A stretch of 64,000 nucleotides of DNA from Suillus spraguei (Eukaryota; Basidiomycota; Agaricomycetes; Boletales; Suillaceae), in contig JABCPU010000003.1 of assembly GCA_016800925.1 (NCBI GenBank), positions 310,001-374,000 of the forward strand, given 5' to 3'. The notes under the pieces are model-generated. The model did not search any database. It saw only the letters and a list, made by a program, of their open reading frames with translations, and was not told the DNA's origin. Made by a program: the position numbers and the translations under genes. Shown here piece by piece: positions 47,757 to 60,461 of this stretch. Position 1 is the stretch's first letter. Each line of letters starts with the position of its first letter.

Positions 47757-48069
47757 CACCATCATATTCTACTTTTCTTTTTTGTAGGTAACTTGCTATA
47801 TGTTCTTTCGTCGTTATAGCCCATATTCGAGGGTATCGTGTTATGGTTATGTTTTCTTCTCATGACGCAGGACTTCCTTGCTTACGACCTTCATGTGTAT
47901 CAGTAGATTCCCCCTAGTAATGTTCTTATACCTTTACTACAGGAGTACACGAACAATGTAATCGACTACTCCGTTAATGACAACCATGCAACCATCTTTT
48001 GATGAGGTTCACCGTCTTCATCGAACAGGTCACCCTGATTGAAAGATAGGATGAGCGATGTTATAGGGT
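47757..48069. other. Convergent intergenic region
   Basis: About 0.3 kb with the two 3' UTRs; AT-rich, no gene. Confidence 0.5.
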
Positions 48070-48699
48070 CTAGTGGTAATAACCATACCTCTTCCTCGTA
48101 ACCAAACCTAAAAACATGACCAGCAGTGAGTTAGGGTCCCAAGTGGGTTTGATGATGACATCGTACTTGCGGTAGAATGCTACGGCACCGGCTGAGTCTG
48201 CACGCACTGCTTGGGAGTGACAAACTATTTTGACAAAGTCAATCTCCCCCTCGGAGTTTCTGGCGTGATCCTTGACCCAATTATGCAACGCAAGCACAAG
48301 ACTGCGGCCGAATTTATAATGCCGGTATTCCTTCAAGACGACGAGCCGTGCAAGTTTGTAATATGAACTGCCTGCGGTCTCCACTTGATGGGCGCGAATG
48401 GTGCCTATAGGCTGGAGAGACGGTAAAAGTCTTAACAACAAATGTGTCGCTGTCGGATCATGTCTGTATTTTACCAAAAGCATCAAGGGGATTCAAGTTA
48501 AATGATGGTGGCTGGCTATCTTGAAGATAACGTACTCATCTACTTCAACTTCCAAAGGAAACCCTTGCTCTGTGACGAAAACAGCGATCCTAACTTGGAT
48601 GCACTGTTCGAGGAGGGCGTGGCGTTCTTCGTGCCCAGGAGGGGGAACAATGATAATCTCGTGGGCAGGTGGGACCCGGAGCACAGCTTCATCTGCCAT
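48070..48699 (-). CDS. GNAT-family acetyltransferase
   Basis: N-acetyltransferase with a GCN5-type fold; substrate unknown. Start MADEAVLRVPPAHEI at 48699 (an in-frame Met nine codons upstream is less likely). The first exon has CIQVRIAVFVTEQGFPLEVE, matching the RxxVFVxEQGxPxExE start motif. The donor GTACGT near 48530 joins DE to HDPTATHLLLRL, giving the conserved V-D-E-H-D-P-T-A-T-H. The acetyl-CoA region is LARLVVLKEYRHYKFGRSLV (RxxxxGxx), then IVCHSQAVRADSAGAVAFYR plus KYD. It ends RKRYGYYH. About 185 residues, one intron. Intact. Confidence 0.85.
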
Positions 48700-49494
48700 T
48701 ATAGTAGCCAGAAATGAAAGAAACAAAAATGATGTCGAAGAATGATGAGCTGTTTCGCGAAGGTGATCAGATATAGACCTGCGACCAACTCTTCGCGTTG
48801 AATGAGGGATAACACAGAAGCTAGTCAGAGTAACGTTAATTGACGCTTGTGGGTCACATGGAATTAACGTTCATCAGCGGTTCCATCGATGGATCAACTT
48901 CGATAAACCCAGCTCTCGGCTCGGCGATGCGGATGCAAGTGCTATCATGACAGGGGTGACGTGCATTGCCATGTAGCCGACGAGATACTGAAAGATTAAA
49001 ATGCTCGAAATGAACTTCACGGTGCCGGTAGCAGCTCAGCGAATCATGATAAAGCTCCACACTCGAACATCTTTTCGGGCCGGTTCCCGGACCATGATGA
49101 ATCCTAACTGTGCTCAGACTTGCGAGAATTGGGAAAGAACAGAATGAGAGAGAGCATGCTGCTCCTTCCCCTAAGATAAACCAAGTTGGAGTGCTTCAGG
49201 CGAGTTAGGTATGATGTCAATCATCATTTGCCAGTAGCATATGCAACTCGCAAGTATTCGCACGAGTGGAAAAATTCGGCCAAATAAGGCCAAATACACC
49301 TGGTCATTTGGATCCTAGTTTGCCGTGACTAGCGAGGAAAGCCACCAACTTATAACTAGTACTGTTACAGGCGTCGTTGGTTTTGCTACGCGTAAGTTGT
49401 GCAAGTTTAACTCCATTGCTCAAATTTGAAGCATTGGTTTTATTTCAGCAGGTTTGAGTCTTTGAAGGCACTCCAGACCCAGGTGCGGGTGCCC
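48700..49494. other. Divergent promoter region
   Basis: About 0.8 kb between the GNAT and PPR genes. Short frames only. Confidence 0.5.
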
Positions 49495-52400
49495 ATGATC
49501 GAGCCTCTAGCAGCAGCTGTAGTAAACAGTTTTATGCTGCGCACACCCGCTGGACGTGCAGCTGCATTTAGACCTTCTTTGGAACACATGGGTCGGCCTA
49601 TACGCCGTCCTCTACTACGCGACTTTTTTACTCCGACCGCGAGGCAATGGAAAGGCAAAGAGAAAGCAGTAGAGCAGGATGTAGATTACGATCAGTGTGC
49701 CGAATGTGCCGAATGGCTTTTGGGAGTAACACACGAATCGTGCTGTGTCATGAAGCACTCCGTTTGGTGTCCGAGTACGTGTCGTTCTTTTAACGGTAGA
49801 TTTTCAAGTTTGACGGTGAAATACCATAGGACGAAATTGTATGTTGAAGATCAATGACGCGGTTCCTCGTCGATCGCAAACATCCAATCGTCCTGCAGTC
49901 CCTCGAATGTCCGCCGCTATTCCTCATCTCTTCCGTCGTGTTCAAATTCTCCACGATTTAATCATATCTCGACGACTTTGTCATCGGCCCCTGAAACAAT
50001 GGACGTGATAACATCTCCTTTGAACCACTTCCTGTCCCTCCTGCAAAAAAACGACCCATTTAACTTGGATGATGCATGGAATACTTACCAGATGCTCATT
50101 GACTCTGACGATCACCAACATCTGAAACCACTAGACCTCTTAAACTTCGCTGAAAAGCTGTCTGCTGCTGCGGAGGCAAGTGGTAGGGACAACGGTAGCG
50201 TTTCGTATTTTCAAAAGTGGGGCAGAAGACTTGCCGCGCTGAATGAGCGGCTGGAGTCCATGTTCGAGAAGCATTCAAGCCAAGACATTACGAGGTTAAA
50301 ACTCGTGGCGAGAGTTTCGGCATTTCTAGGAGATCTGGACCGTGCAATCATTACCGCCCACGAACTATCGGATCTACTTGTTGATGGACGGAGAGAGGAA
50401 TTATTGGAAATTTATGAAACCCTTATCCGGTTAATGGCGCTTCATCAAGACGGCGAGCACGTCCTAGATTTTATTCTTGCAGAGTGGGCCAATATCAGCG
50501 TGCATCTTTTGCCTCTCTCGATTCGTTTGCGGCAGTGGGACGCGGAATTAAAACTCTCATCGTTCCAAGATGCGATTTACTCGACTTTGGCCAACATACC
50601 AGACGCTGCACATCTATTGGCAAAGCGACGACACCTAAGTTTGGAGACACGGCAGCGTATTGGAGTCTTGCTGCTGGACGTATTGTGCTGGGAAGCCCTG
50701 GCGGATGATGCGTATACATTGCTGAAAGAAATGCAAGCGCAGCAGATATCGGTACAGGTTGACCTGCAATTACAAGTGGTCCGCTCGCTTGTTCGCGCTG
50801 ACTCCTTCATTCGCGCCAATGAACTGTACAGAATTATATCGGAGTCGACGCATGCCCGGCATAAATTCCTTATCTCTACTGGCATGTTCCTCGCGGCACA
50901 TCAGGGCGACATTGACCGCGCCGAGGAGTGTTATTCCCAACTCAGCACAGCGCGGTGGATTACGTCGCAGGATAGAGCCACTCTCATGCATGCATATGCA
51001 GTTGCTGGACAAGTGGGAAAAGTCGTCGAACTATTTCACCAATTCTTCCCTGATCAAAATGCTTCGCGGCTTGAAGCGAAGCCTTCAATCAAGCATTATA
51101 CCATTGTGGTGTATGCACACGCAGAGCGCGCGGATTACGACGGGCTCAATTTTTGGCTCCAGGCTATGTCGAAAGCCGGTCTAGTTCCTGATATCTACGT
51201 ATACAGTATCATCCTCAAAAGCTTTGCTACGCGTGGAGAAGTGGAGTCTGTTGCCGCCGTTTTGGACCAGATGCGCGCTGCCAAAATTATGCCCACGCGT
51301 GTCTTGTACACAACTGTCATATCTCTTCTCGCACACAGGAGGGATCCGGTATCTGCGGAAGCCATTTACAAACGTGCCTTACGCGAAGGAATAACTCCCG
51401 ATCGCAAGATGATCACTTCTCTCATGAATGCCCACGTGGAAGCTGGTTCTTGGGCGGGAGTAGTGCGCGTTTTCGACTACCTCAAATCATCTAGAATCCC
51501 TCGCCTTCGGCTATCGATTGAAGTCTACAATACTTTATTGAAAGCCTACGTCCTTATCGGCGCCCCTTTTCATGTCGTCTCTACAATCTTTCGCAAGCTC
51601 GAAGCTATGGGTGTGCAGCCAAATGGGCGGATGTATACCCTCGTTATCCAGTCAGCCTGCGATGCAGGATACATGAACATTGCCAACAGGATTTTCACCG
51701 AGATGCAGGCAGCCGCACAAGAATGGCAGACTACTTACCGCGTTGACGCCTTCGTGTTGACGATCATTATGGCTGGTCATTTGCGGTTGGGTGATAAGCG
51801 TAGTGCAAAGGCTGTTTATGACAACATGTGCGAGCGAGGGATTCAACCTACATCCGCGACGTTCCATCATATCCTTCGTGCTTATGGTAACGAGAAATCC
51901 GAAGAAAGCCTTCAAATTGCAGATGACTTCTTGAAGACCATCATGGTTGGTGAGTCTTCGGCGTCATGGATCCCTCCTCAGACTCGCGCAGCTGCGCTTG
52001 AGCACGTCTACGGTCCCCTGATGCTCGCGTATACGAAAGCCGATAAGCCCGAGGAGGTGGAGCGGTTATTCCAATCCATGTTGGATGCAGGTGGAGAACC
52101 TTCGTTGGGCAGTTTGTCAGTGCTCCTCGACGCCTACCGTCGCTCTGGTGACATTGAAGCCATCCACGGGCTTTGGCCACAAATATGGCAACTCGCTTTA
52201 CGCTTTTCGAAGACGGATTCTCTTTTCGAAGGAGAAGATGATAACCCCTCCGACCCCACGAAACGTCAAGGGAATCTTCTTTGCGTCCCCCTATCCATCT
52301 ATATCGACGCGCTTTCTGCGGCTGGGGAACACTCCGCGATTGCCGAGATGTGGGGGAAAGCGAGATCCTATGGTTTTAGCTTCGATTCACATAACTGGAA

Positions 52401-52998
52401 CCATTTGGCAGTTGCTCTTGTTCGCGCGGGCGAACCGGAGCGGGCCTTCGAAATAGTCGAGCGAGTATTGCTACCTTATCAACGTCAGAGCGAAAACGTG
52501 CTCCGTGACAGAGATTTATCTCCTAATTCCCCTCTCACTTTCGATGTCAGTCCTCCCGATGTTAGCAAACCAGCTTCTCAGTCACCGATGCACCGGAGTG
52601 AGCGCCGAGCTTATCAATCGAAAATGGCTACGAAGAGATCCGGTGATGTGCTAGCAATAGATCCAACCTCGGATGATTTTGCCCACCCATTACACATACT
52701 ACACCAGATATCCCCTTCCTGGGATGTTTGGCGCCCCCATCGTGCTGTACTTGACTTATTGTCAGGAGTACTGCGCCATCTGGGATCTGGGATACCTGTT
52801 CAACCGGTGGGAGAGCTTAGCTCAGCGCCACAGGCACTGGAACCTAACTCTGACAACGATTTCACTCGTGGATACCTTGCGGGAGAAATACTTGACCGCA
52901 TCTATCTCAATTATCCTGATACGGTCCAAACTATTCGCTTGTACGAGCGTTGGGTTGTACGGAAATCTTCGTTGAAGAGAGAGGACGATGGATGGTAG
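49495..52998 (+). CDS. Mitochondrial PPR protein, CYA5-like
   Basis: Pentatricopeptide-repeat RNA-binding protein, expected in mitochondria; Neurospora CYA-5 is needed for COX1 mRNA expression and is the best-known fungal relative. Exon 1 (from 49495, MIEPLAAAVVNSFMLRTPAG) carries a basic N-terminus with RPIRRPLLRDFFTPTARQWK, fitting a mitochondrial signal. A 60 nt GTATGT...CAG intron (about 49841-49900) removes the only in-frame stop and joins PSNVRRYSSSLPS to the long exon. PPR units appear throughout, for example YTIVVYAHAERADYDGLNFW, YSIILKSFATRGEVESVAAV, YNTLLKAYVLIGAP, YTLVIQSACDAGYMNIANRI and FHHILRAYGN. The last exon runs over 3 kb without an intron, unlike its neighbours. Length is about 1,150 residues. 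It ends SLKREDDGW. Another short intron inside exon 1 is possible. Confidence 0.85.
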
Positions 52999-53139
52999 AT
53001 GATGAGTTCAGTATATATGACACCAAGTACGGAGTACATTGCGAGGTAGAAGAGACATTAATGATGCAGGTGATTACATTCTCTGAACATAAAAGTCATC
53101 AAAAAGCCAGAGGCAGTACTATATTAGTGACTCCATTGA

Positions 53140-55347
53140 CTAACTATCTTCCGACTCATCAGAGGGGTCGGAATCACCATCTCGTCGTCGTCGCCCATGT
53201 TTATTGGTTCCATGGCGATTTCGCTGCAATGTTGGCAAGTTGTTTAGTCCCCGGACCAGACGGAGCATGGAAGGATCTTACCAACGGTAGCTTCTGGCCT
53301 TGATTTCCAAAAGCGATTGACAGCGCGGTCGTATCTGCGCGCAATAGGAGGTTATAATCTTTTTCTAGATTAAGACCGGCAAATCAAAACATACCGGGCA
53401 CTCCTGGGAAGCGCTTAGCTGAGAAAACGACAAAGGGTTCGGTGAATGTTTGCGCAAGAACCGGAGAAACATGAGTATGAACTCGGATTGCACCCGCTTC
53501 CGGTGCTGGCAGTCTGGAAATGGAACGTCAACTGTTATCTCCCAGGCATAATATCACGCTCTTACTCGCCAACATTCATTAGACGTAAACGCAGCCGAAA
53601 GGTTCCTAAGATACCCCAGGGCGTCAGATAGAAGAATGCCCTCGGCGATAATAAAGACATACCCTCCGTCCGAACAGATAGATCCTGGAAGAGGAAGAAT
53701 ATTCCAGACTGCCGATGCTCATCGAGCAGTCGGCATGCATTGGACGAAAGTGGTCCCACCAAAGTACGCGTGTATGAATGTCGGGGCAATGGAGCATGTG
53801 AGGCTGATGGAGAAGACGAGGAGCTCTGAGCATATGCGCCCTGGTAATACGGCGGTTGTGATGGTGCACCGTAAGCCTGCGAATGTTCGAAACTATTCCC
53901 TGTGCCTTGAAAAGGCTCCTGGACGAACCGTGGCGACGGATCACCTGCGACTTGTTGGGGCCAATTACTTGCCTCGGATTGCTGAGTTCCATGTTCAGGA
54001 TGTCTTATCGATGGGTCCACTTCTTGAGCAGCGTACACGCCCGTCTGTGAATTGACAATTACTGGATAGGATGGCTCCGTGGCTGGCCAATTGCGATAGT
54101 TGGCTGCCGGATCGGAATCCGTACGATACGATGATTGGGCCTGCCACGGTTCTACCGGCGCAGCCGCGGGTATGCCGTTGCGTATGCCGTTGCGGTTGTA
54201 CGATGACAATGATGAATGAGGGTGATTGAAATTATGCGAGCGATCGAGGGGAGTGCCTGATGGAGCATATCCCCATGTGCTGTTAGATTCGGACGGCGAG
54301 CTGTAGGAATCTTGGTCATCATATGTTATGTTATCTGGCATTTGTGGTTGCTGGGGATAAGGGTAGGTTTGATTAACGAATCCCGACGGCGGAGCGGGAA
54401 CCATCGGGGTCATAGTGGACTGTATTGACGTTCAAAGTCAGTGGAAAATAATGATAACGAGATATGAGGTGACATGCCACTGGTAGGCGTGGATGTTGGT
54501 GAATAGAATTCGGGGTGGAATGAGACGACGTGGGGCTATGTTGTTCGTCGTGGGGAGATGATGGAGGATTGGTACTCCGAGGCTTTCTGGATTTTTGAGC
54601 ATTCGCTGCGACGTACCGGTCGGCAGATGACGAGGGATGCAATACGAGATTCATCTCCCGTTTACCGTCAGCTGACCAAAGGTCGACCGTTACAAGAAAA
54701 AAAGAACAGTCAATGTCCCTGAGAAGTATGTAATGAGTGGCGCAAAAGGCAAAAGAAAGATTTCTACTCACTCTACGTCTACGATAGAGTTATCTTCTCT
54801 TCGGACAACCATCTTTGCGACTGCTGCAGGAGCGAGTGGTCTGCGATCCTGATAATAAATGTTAAAAGGTTGTTAGACAAAGGCGCGACGGCTCGCGCAC
54901 TTTATCACCAAAACCACACATACGGGCACGCATAGGGTGTTGTACTACCTCAAGTGAATAATGTCTGATCAACATTGAATGTTAGGAAGGGTAACGGATG
55001 ACTTGAGACGTAGTAATTGACTGACTTTCGGCCCCACCATTGTCCCCATTGCTCGATGCCTGCATCAGAATCTTGACGAGGTTGTTGATCGATGTTGGAG
55101 CGGTTATTTGACTTTTGAATCATGAAAGTTTGCAATATGTGAGAGAAAGAGGGTTGTGCGGTATAGGGGAAAGAGAAGGGCACTCGACTGAGATCGGGGG
55201 TGTCTGCGGACAATAATTTAGAGCCGGGTCGCGCTGGAGGATATACAACCAGCAGTTGGGATTCAGATAAGATAAGTTCTCACGTCGCGAAAGTTGCGGG
55301 TGATGTTGGAGAAACGAGCCTGCGAGGTTGAATGACAAGGTAGTCAT
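53140..55347 (-). CDS. Velvet-family regulator, VelB-type
   Basis: Velvet proteins are fungal transcription regulators that link light and development to secondary metabolism. The start MTTLSFNLAGSFLQHHPQLS leads, over several short introns, to the velvet domain: HYSLEVVQHPMRARMCGFGD, DRRPLAPAAVAKMVVRREDN, VTVDLWSADGKREMNLVLHP. It is then interrupted by roughly 290 residues of Ser/Pro/Gln-rich disordered sequence, and resumes SYTRTLVGPLSSNACRLLDE, GIFFLFQDLSVRTEG, FRLRLRLMNVG and FTEPFVVFSAKRFPGVPD. A velvet domain split by a long insert is the VelB pattern. The C-terminus is Arg- then Asp/Ser-rich. About ten exons, about 560 residues, intact. Its 3' end lies 141 bp from the PPR stop codon. 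Confidence 0.92.
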
Positions 55348-56067
55348 TTTTGTGGGTGTGCAATGTGTATGATATTAATAGGATAAAAGCGCACCTGTTT
55401 GTTCTCAACTGGCACTACAATCTTTGTAGGGCGTCTTATGGTTGTTAAGAACAGTCTGATAATACAGGGATGAAGTTTATAGTAGTATGGATTGGAGGTA
55501 TGAGGATAACGTTGCTGCCTTGATTAGTTTAGTTCGAGGCACGCGTTGCAACACAGGACGCAGATCTTGCAAAATTTAGTTAAACACGACCACTTAAGAC
55601 CTTCGTCAAATAAGTACTTCATACAAAGCTATGCAAAGCCGTAATTTTTATTCTTCAGAACTTCATACGTCCAGAAACTCACTTGGGCACATATGTGGCA
55701 ACGGGCAAACTCAAAACTCACCTAGTTATCAGATTATTACTATCAGATTCAGATAACCTGTCACCCTGGGAATGCCGAAATTCCGTGGGTAAAGAATTAA
55801 TATTAATTAAATCAGAAAAAAAAAACATTTAAACAAGAACTTATAATGATTAACTGCGTCATGATTCTGTGAAAACATCACAGATAATCGCGACAGCGGC
55901 CTCTGAATTCATATCGCTACTGTCTGACTCTTCAACATGTCGACAGATAGTCCTGAATGTAACAGCAAACATTGTTAACACGGTTTATTACTTCCAAGGT
56001 TCGACGGAAATGACCACCTAAACTTGGAAATCCATCTCACGCTGCCCAACCAGCAACGTCGACGTCG
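55348..56067. other. Divergent promoter region
   Basis: About 0.7 kb between velvet and ArfGAP genes; AT-rich around 55800-55850 with a run of A. No gene. Confidence 0.5.
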
Positions 56068-57525
56068 ATGGATCAGGTCGCAGCGAAAAAGTTCCTTCAA
56101 GAGCTCATCAAGCGTGAGGATCTCAATAACAAGACATGTGTAGACTGTGGTAATCCAAATCCACAATGGGCTTCAGGTGAATACATCTCTTCCCTTTCTT
56201 TATATTCCTCAGTCATCCCCCAATAGTTAGTTTCGCCATATTTATGTGCTTGCAATGCGCCGGTATACACAGAGGGTTCGGAGTGCACATCAGGTGAATT
56301 TACGAACCTATGTGCACGTTCTTCAACCACCAAGTCTCACGCGACAATAGCTTCGTGAGATCAGTTTCAATGGATACTTGGCAGGCGGATCAGATCAAGC
56401 GTATGCAGGTGGGTAATTGCACGTTCAATTGCACGCTGAGTTTACAACCCTCACTCACTTGTCACAAGCTCGGCGGGAATGCTCCTTTCAGACAATTCAT
56501 CGAATCATACACGCCAGCAGATCAAGGCGGATATAAGCAAGGTACAAATGCCTACGACACCTACCATTGTTGGGCAGCTTCGCAATATCGCGAGAAGGTA
56601 CGCCGACCATCTTATCTTCAATCTCTGACTCAACTTTCTCCAGTTAGACGCGGCCCTAGCCGACAGATCTTGGTCTCCGTCTCCCCCACCAGCACCCAGC
56701 CTCGGAAGCGGAACAGATTCTCCAGGACGTCCATCTTCTGCACAAGGTTTACGCAAGTCGCGTGCCTCAGCACGTAACCTCACATCTCCGGCGTCCTCCG
56801 CAAGTTCGCCGCGACCCTCCCTAGATCCAACCACTACGGATCAAAAATCTGCCAACGAGACTTTTTTCTCATCCCTCGGACAAGTAAATGCCACTCGCCC
56901 TGCAGATTTACCCCCCTCCCAAGGCGGTCGTTATCAAGGGTTTGGAAACACGCCTTCACCTTCAATTTCCCAACACCCGTCGTTCGGCCTTTCATCCACC
57001 TCAGCTCCCACGCTTCAAGACTTCCAGGATAATCCGGGAGCCGCTCTAAGCAAGGGCTGGTCCCTCTTTTCTGCTGCTGTCGCCGGTGCATCACGTGTTG
57101 TCAATGAAAATGTAATTCAGCCTGGAATGGAGCGTGCGATGGACCCAAACCTGCACGCCACCGTTCGCGGGTACATGTCAGAGGCGCAACGCCGCGCACA
57201 GGATGCGGGTCGTTCTGCAAATGAATGGTCCAAAACTCAATTGGGCGTTGATGTTGCTGATCAGGTCGGCGGCGTTGTGGGGACGGTGAAAGACAAGTTA
57301 GGGTCAGGGCCACAGGGTTCTGGGTATGGTGCCCTATCCACGCATAATGATGGGGAGACGTCGGCCTTATACCAGGATGACACAGACGATTTCTTTGGCG
57401 AGTATTCTGACGGTCGCACAAGTCTAGGCCAGTCGTCTGTTCACCTTACTTCAGGTACGTCGAAGACGCCTGGACCTGCTTCGAAATCTAAGGACGACGA
57501 TTGGGATGAGTGGAAGGATTTTTAA
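56068..57525 (+). CDS. ADP-ribosylation factor GTPase-activating protein (ArfGAP1/Gcs1-like)
   Basis: Stimulates GTP hydrolysis on Arf1 during COPI transport at the Golgi. The start MDQVAAKKFLQELIKREDLN leads to the zinc finger CVDCGNPNPQWASVSFAIFM then CLQCAGIHRGFGVHIS (CX2CX16CX2C with the catalytic Arg in HRG), then FVRSVSMDTWQADQIKRMQ and LGGNAPFRQF. The rest is Ser/Pro-rich with amphipathic stretches that resemble ALPS or Gcs1 C-terminal helices (ALSKGWSLFSAAVAGASRVV, NENVIQPGMERAMD). It ends DDDWDEWKDF, a coat-binding type acidic-aromatic tail. Four introns join in frame. Length is about 400 residues. The gene is intact. Confidence 0.93.
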
Positions 57526-57813
57526 TAGGCGTCGTAGGGTTTGGTGCACGGTAATATCGATTTAAACCTTAGAAGGATACCCTGTGCCTATTTGTAGTAG
57601 CCGTAATGCTAGTGCGTAGTGCAGTGGTGATGGTCGAGCCAAGTGCTACAGTGCATGTTTACGTGAAAATGTGTCCCCGAATAACGCGAATGGCGCCCTA
57701 CTAGTTCCGGCCGTGCTGAGCATCTATGAAACAACCAGCGAGTGTTCTCATTCTACTGTGAACTGTTCGCTATATTTCTCACTATTTCCCGGAGGCTGAA
57801 TCGTTCACTCATC

Positions 57814-60208
57814 ATGCAGTCTGTCCTTAAGCGTGCAATACGGTCATCGATCGTGTCGGTACGATGCTCCCGGAGGTATCATGCATCGGTCCTCCCTTCG
57901 CTGGTTTCACCTACCTCGCCCGAGTTTCGGGAGAAAGCAGATGCCATGGACTTACTGGTTGCGGATTTGGAGGCCAAGTTGGAGCACGCAAGACAGGGCG
58001 GAGGTCCGAAGGCTGCAGAGCGCATGCGGAGCAGGGGAAAGAAACTTCCGAGGGAACGGTCAGTGAACTCAATCCACAATTTCCTGGACTCTGAGGCTCT
58101 CTGCAATCGTCGCTGAACTACTCCCTCAGTTTGTCGTTGCTACTGGACCCACATACCCCGTTCTTAGAGTTATCACCACTAGCAGCCCATGAAGTTTACC
58201 CAGAATATATTCCCGGTGCTGGGATGATCGCAGGTATCGGTAGAATATCAGGACGGGAGTGCATTGTTGTCGTGAATGATGCGACAGTTAAAGGAGGGTC
58301 ATACTATCCTCTGACTGTGAGCTGAAACTGGCACAAGTTGTGTGCATATTCAAATGTTGATAACTCTTTAGGTCAAGAAACATTTACGAGCACAGGAGAT
58401 CGCACGGGAACATGGTCTTCCGTGTGTCTACGTTGGTATGTGTTCAATTTCCTGCTACGTTGCTTGCCAATCGCAATATTTTCGATTCAGTCGAATCAGG
58501 GGGTGCGGCACTACCTCATCAAGCCAATGTAAGTCTATTGTGAAACAGGGACCGACAAAGTTATGACCAGCGCTCTAGGTGTTCCCAGATAAAGAGCACT
58601 TCGGCCGCATATTCTATAACATGGTAATATAGATCCGAAACGTATGCGTGCCGAATGCCATGTGGTGCTCACCTGCTTCTCAGGCTCAAATGTCTGCTCT
58701 TGGCATTCCGCAGATTGCATTAGTACATGGTATATCTGTCGCAGGTGCGTAACTACTCTATAATATTGTGTTTTTCTCACTTCCGGTCCAGGTGGAGCAT
58801 ATGTTCCCGCGATGGCCGACGAGAATATTATTGTTGCAGAGCAAGGGCGTATTTTTCTTGCAGGACCACCATTGGTTAAGGCTGCTACAGGCGAGGAAGT
58901 CGATGAGGAGACTCTCGGTGGTGGACTAATGCACTCGAGTGAAAGCGGTGTGACCGATCATCTTGCCCGAGATGATGAGCATGCTATTGCAATTGCAAGG
59001 GGCATGGTCGGCGATCTCGGCATGGCTGGGTGGAAACCAACTGGTGTACGTCATGAATCAGGGTTGCCTTTCCCCTTTCATTGATGCGGGAGATTAGCCA
59101 TCAGCAGTGCCAGAGGACCCTGTGTACCCCGCTTCGGAACTACACGGTATTGTTGGCACTGATTCGCGTCAGGCTTTTGATATGAGAGATGTGATTGCTC
59201 GGATAGTAGACGGTAGCCGTTTCAGAGAATTCAAGAAGGAGTATGGTCCGACCATTATTACGGTAAGACTTCTTATTATCTTTAGCTTGCGTTCCCTTAT
59301 AGTGTGATCTAGGGCTTTGCTCATGTGCATGGGTATGAAGTAGGTATCGTTGCGAACAATGGAATTCTATTCTCGCCTTCGGCTCTAAAAGCCACACACT
59401 TTATTCAACTATGTTCACAACGTCAAATTCCACTTTTGTTCTTGATAAACGTCACTGGCGAGTGGTGACACTTGTGATTCCAGCTGTCAGTCACCTGACC
59501 TATCCCATCTAGGCTATATGGTAGGTTCGAAGGCTGAGAGAGGAGGGATCGCGAAGGATGGTGCAAAGATGGTTCGAGCAGTCGCATGCGCTAATGTCCC
59601 GAAGTTAACCGTCATCGTCGGAGGAAGTTTTGGAGCTGGCAATTATGGTGATGCATACTCCATTGGGGACCTTCTCTTGGATTAACAAATTTCTCCCTTT
59701 AGGAATGGCTGGGCGCGCTGTAAGTAACCTCCGTTTAGACATGCTCATAGGTGGCTTCACGTTCGTGCATTTTAATCTAGTACTCCCCGCGGTTCCTGTG
59801 GATGTGGCCCGTAAGTCCCGAACTCTTTGAAATGCAGTTCCTTGTGATAACAGTCACAATAGAATGCGAAGGTATCGGTGATGGGCTCTGGTCAGCTATC
59901 GCAAGTCATGGCTACGGTCTCGAAGTCAGTTGTCTAACACTATTCCCTTCTATGGACTAAACACCACTTGCAGAGATCCAAGCCAACACTCTTCACTGAA
60001 AGCAGACATCGAAGCACAGTCAACAGCGCTCTACTCTACTGCTCGTTTATGGGACGATGGTATTATCAAACCCACGGACACACGGGATGTGCTTGGTCTC
60101 GGGCTCGCGCTGGCAGCAAGAGAGCGTCCTACGTCGCGCGGAACGGGATCGATTGGCTCCACTACGTGGGACGGCAACGGCAACGGGTTTGGTGTGTTCA
60201 GGATGTAA
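57814..60208 (+). CDS. MCCB: Methylcrotonoyl-CoA carboxylase beta subunit, mitochondrial
   Basis: Carboxyltransferase subunit of the biotin enzyme that carboxylates 3-methylcrotonyl-CoA in leucine breakdown. The start [20 protein letters not shown] is a mitochondrial presequence. Carboxyltransferase blocks follow: [153 protein letters not shown] and [15 protein letters not shown]. About 12 introns. The intron within VTG|YMVGS has a GC donor (59458). The C-terminus is a little extended ([14 protein letters not shown]). It is complete, and it lies 288 bp after the ArfGAP gene on the same strand. Confidence 0.95.
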
Positions 60209-60461
60209 AATATTTATTTTGTCCGAATGGTCGGACTGTTAAATGTTGAACCTCAACCTTCCTGCGGGCTTTGGACTGCAGCAACGAATGTTTGGCCGAC
60301 TACTTACCTGAAGAGCAATATTAAACTTGCTATATTCGTTTATTTATTTTTAAGGCTTTTGCCAAACAACACCCTCACAGTGCGAGTTCGTCATGTAATT
60401 ACTGCTCCTCAATACACCAATGCATCATTCATAGACAACTTTCTTGGTTCATCACCTCGTC

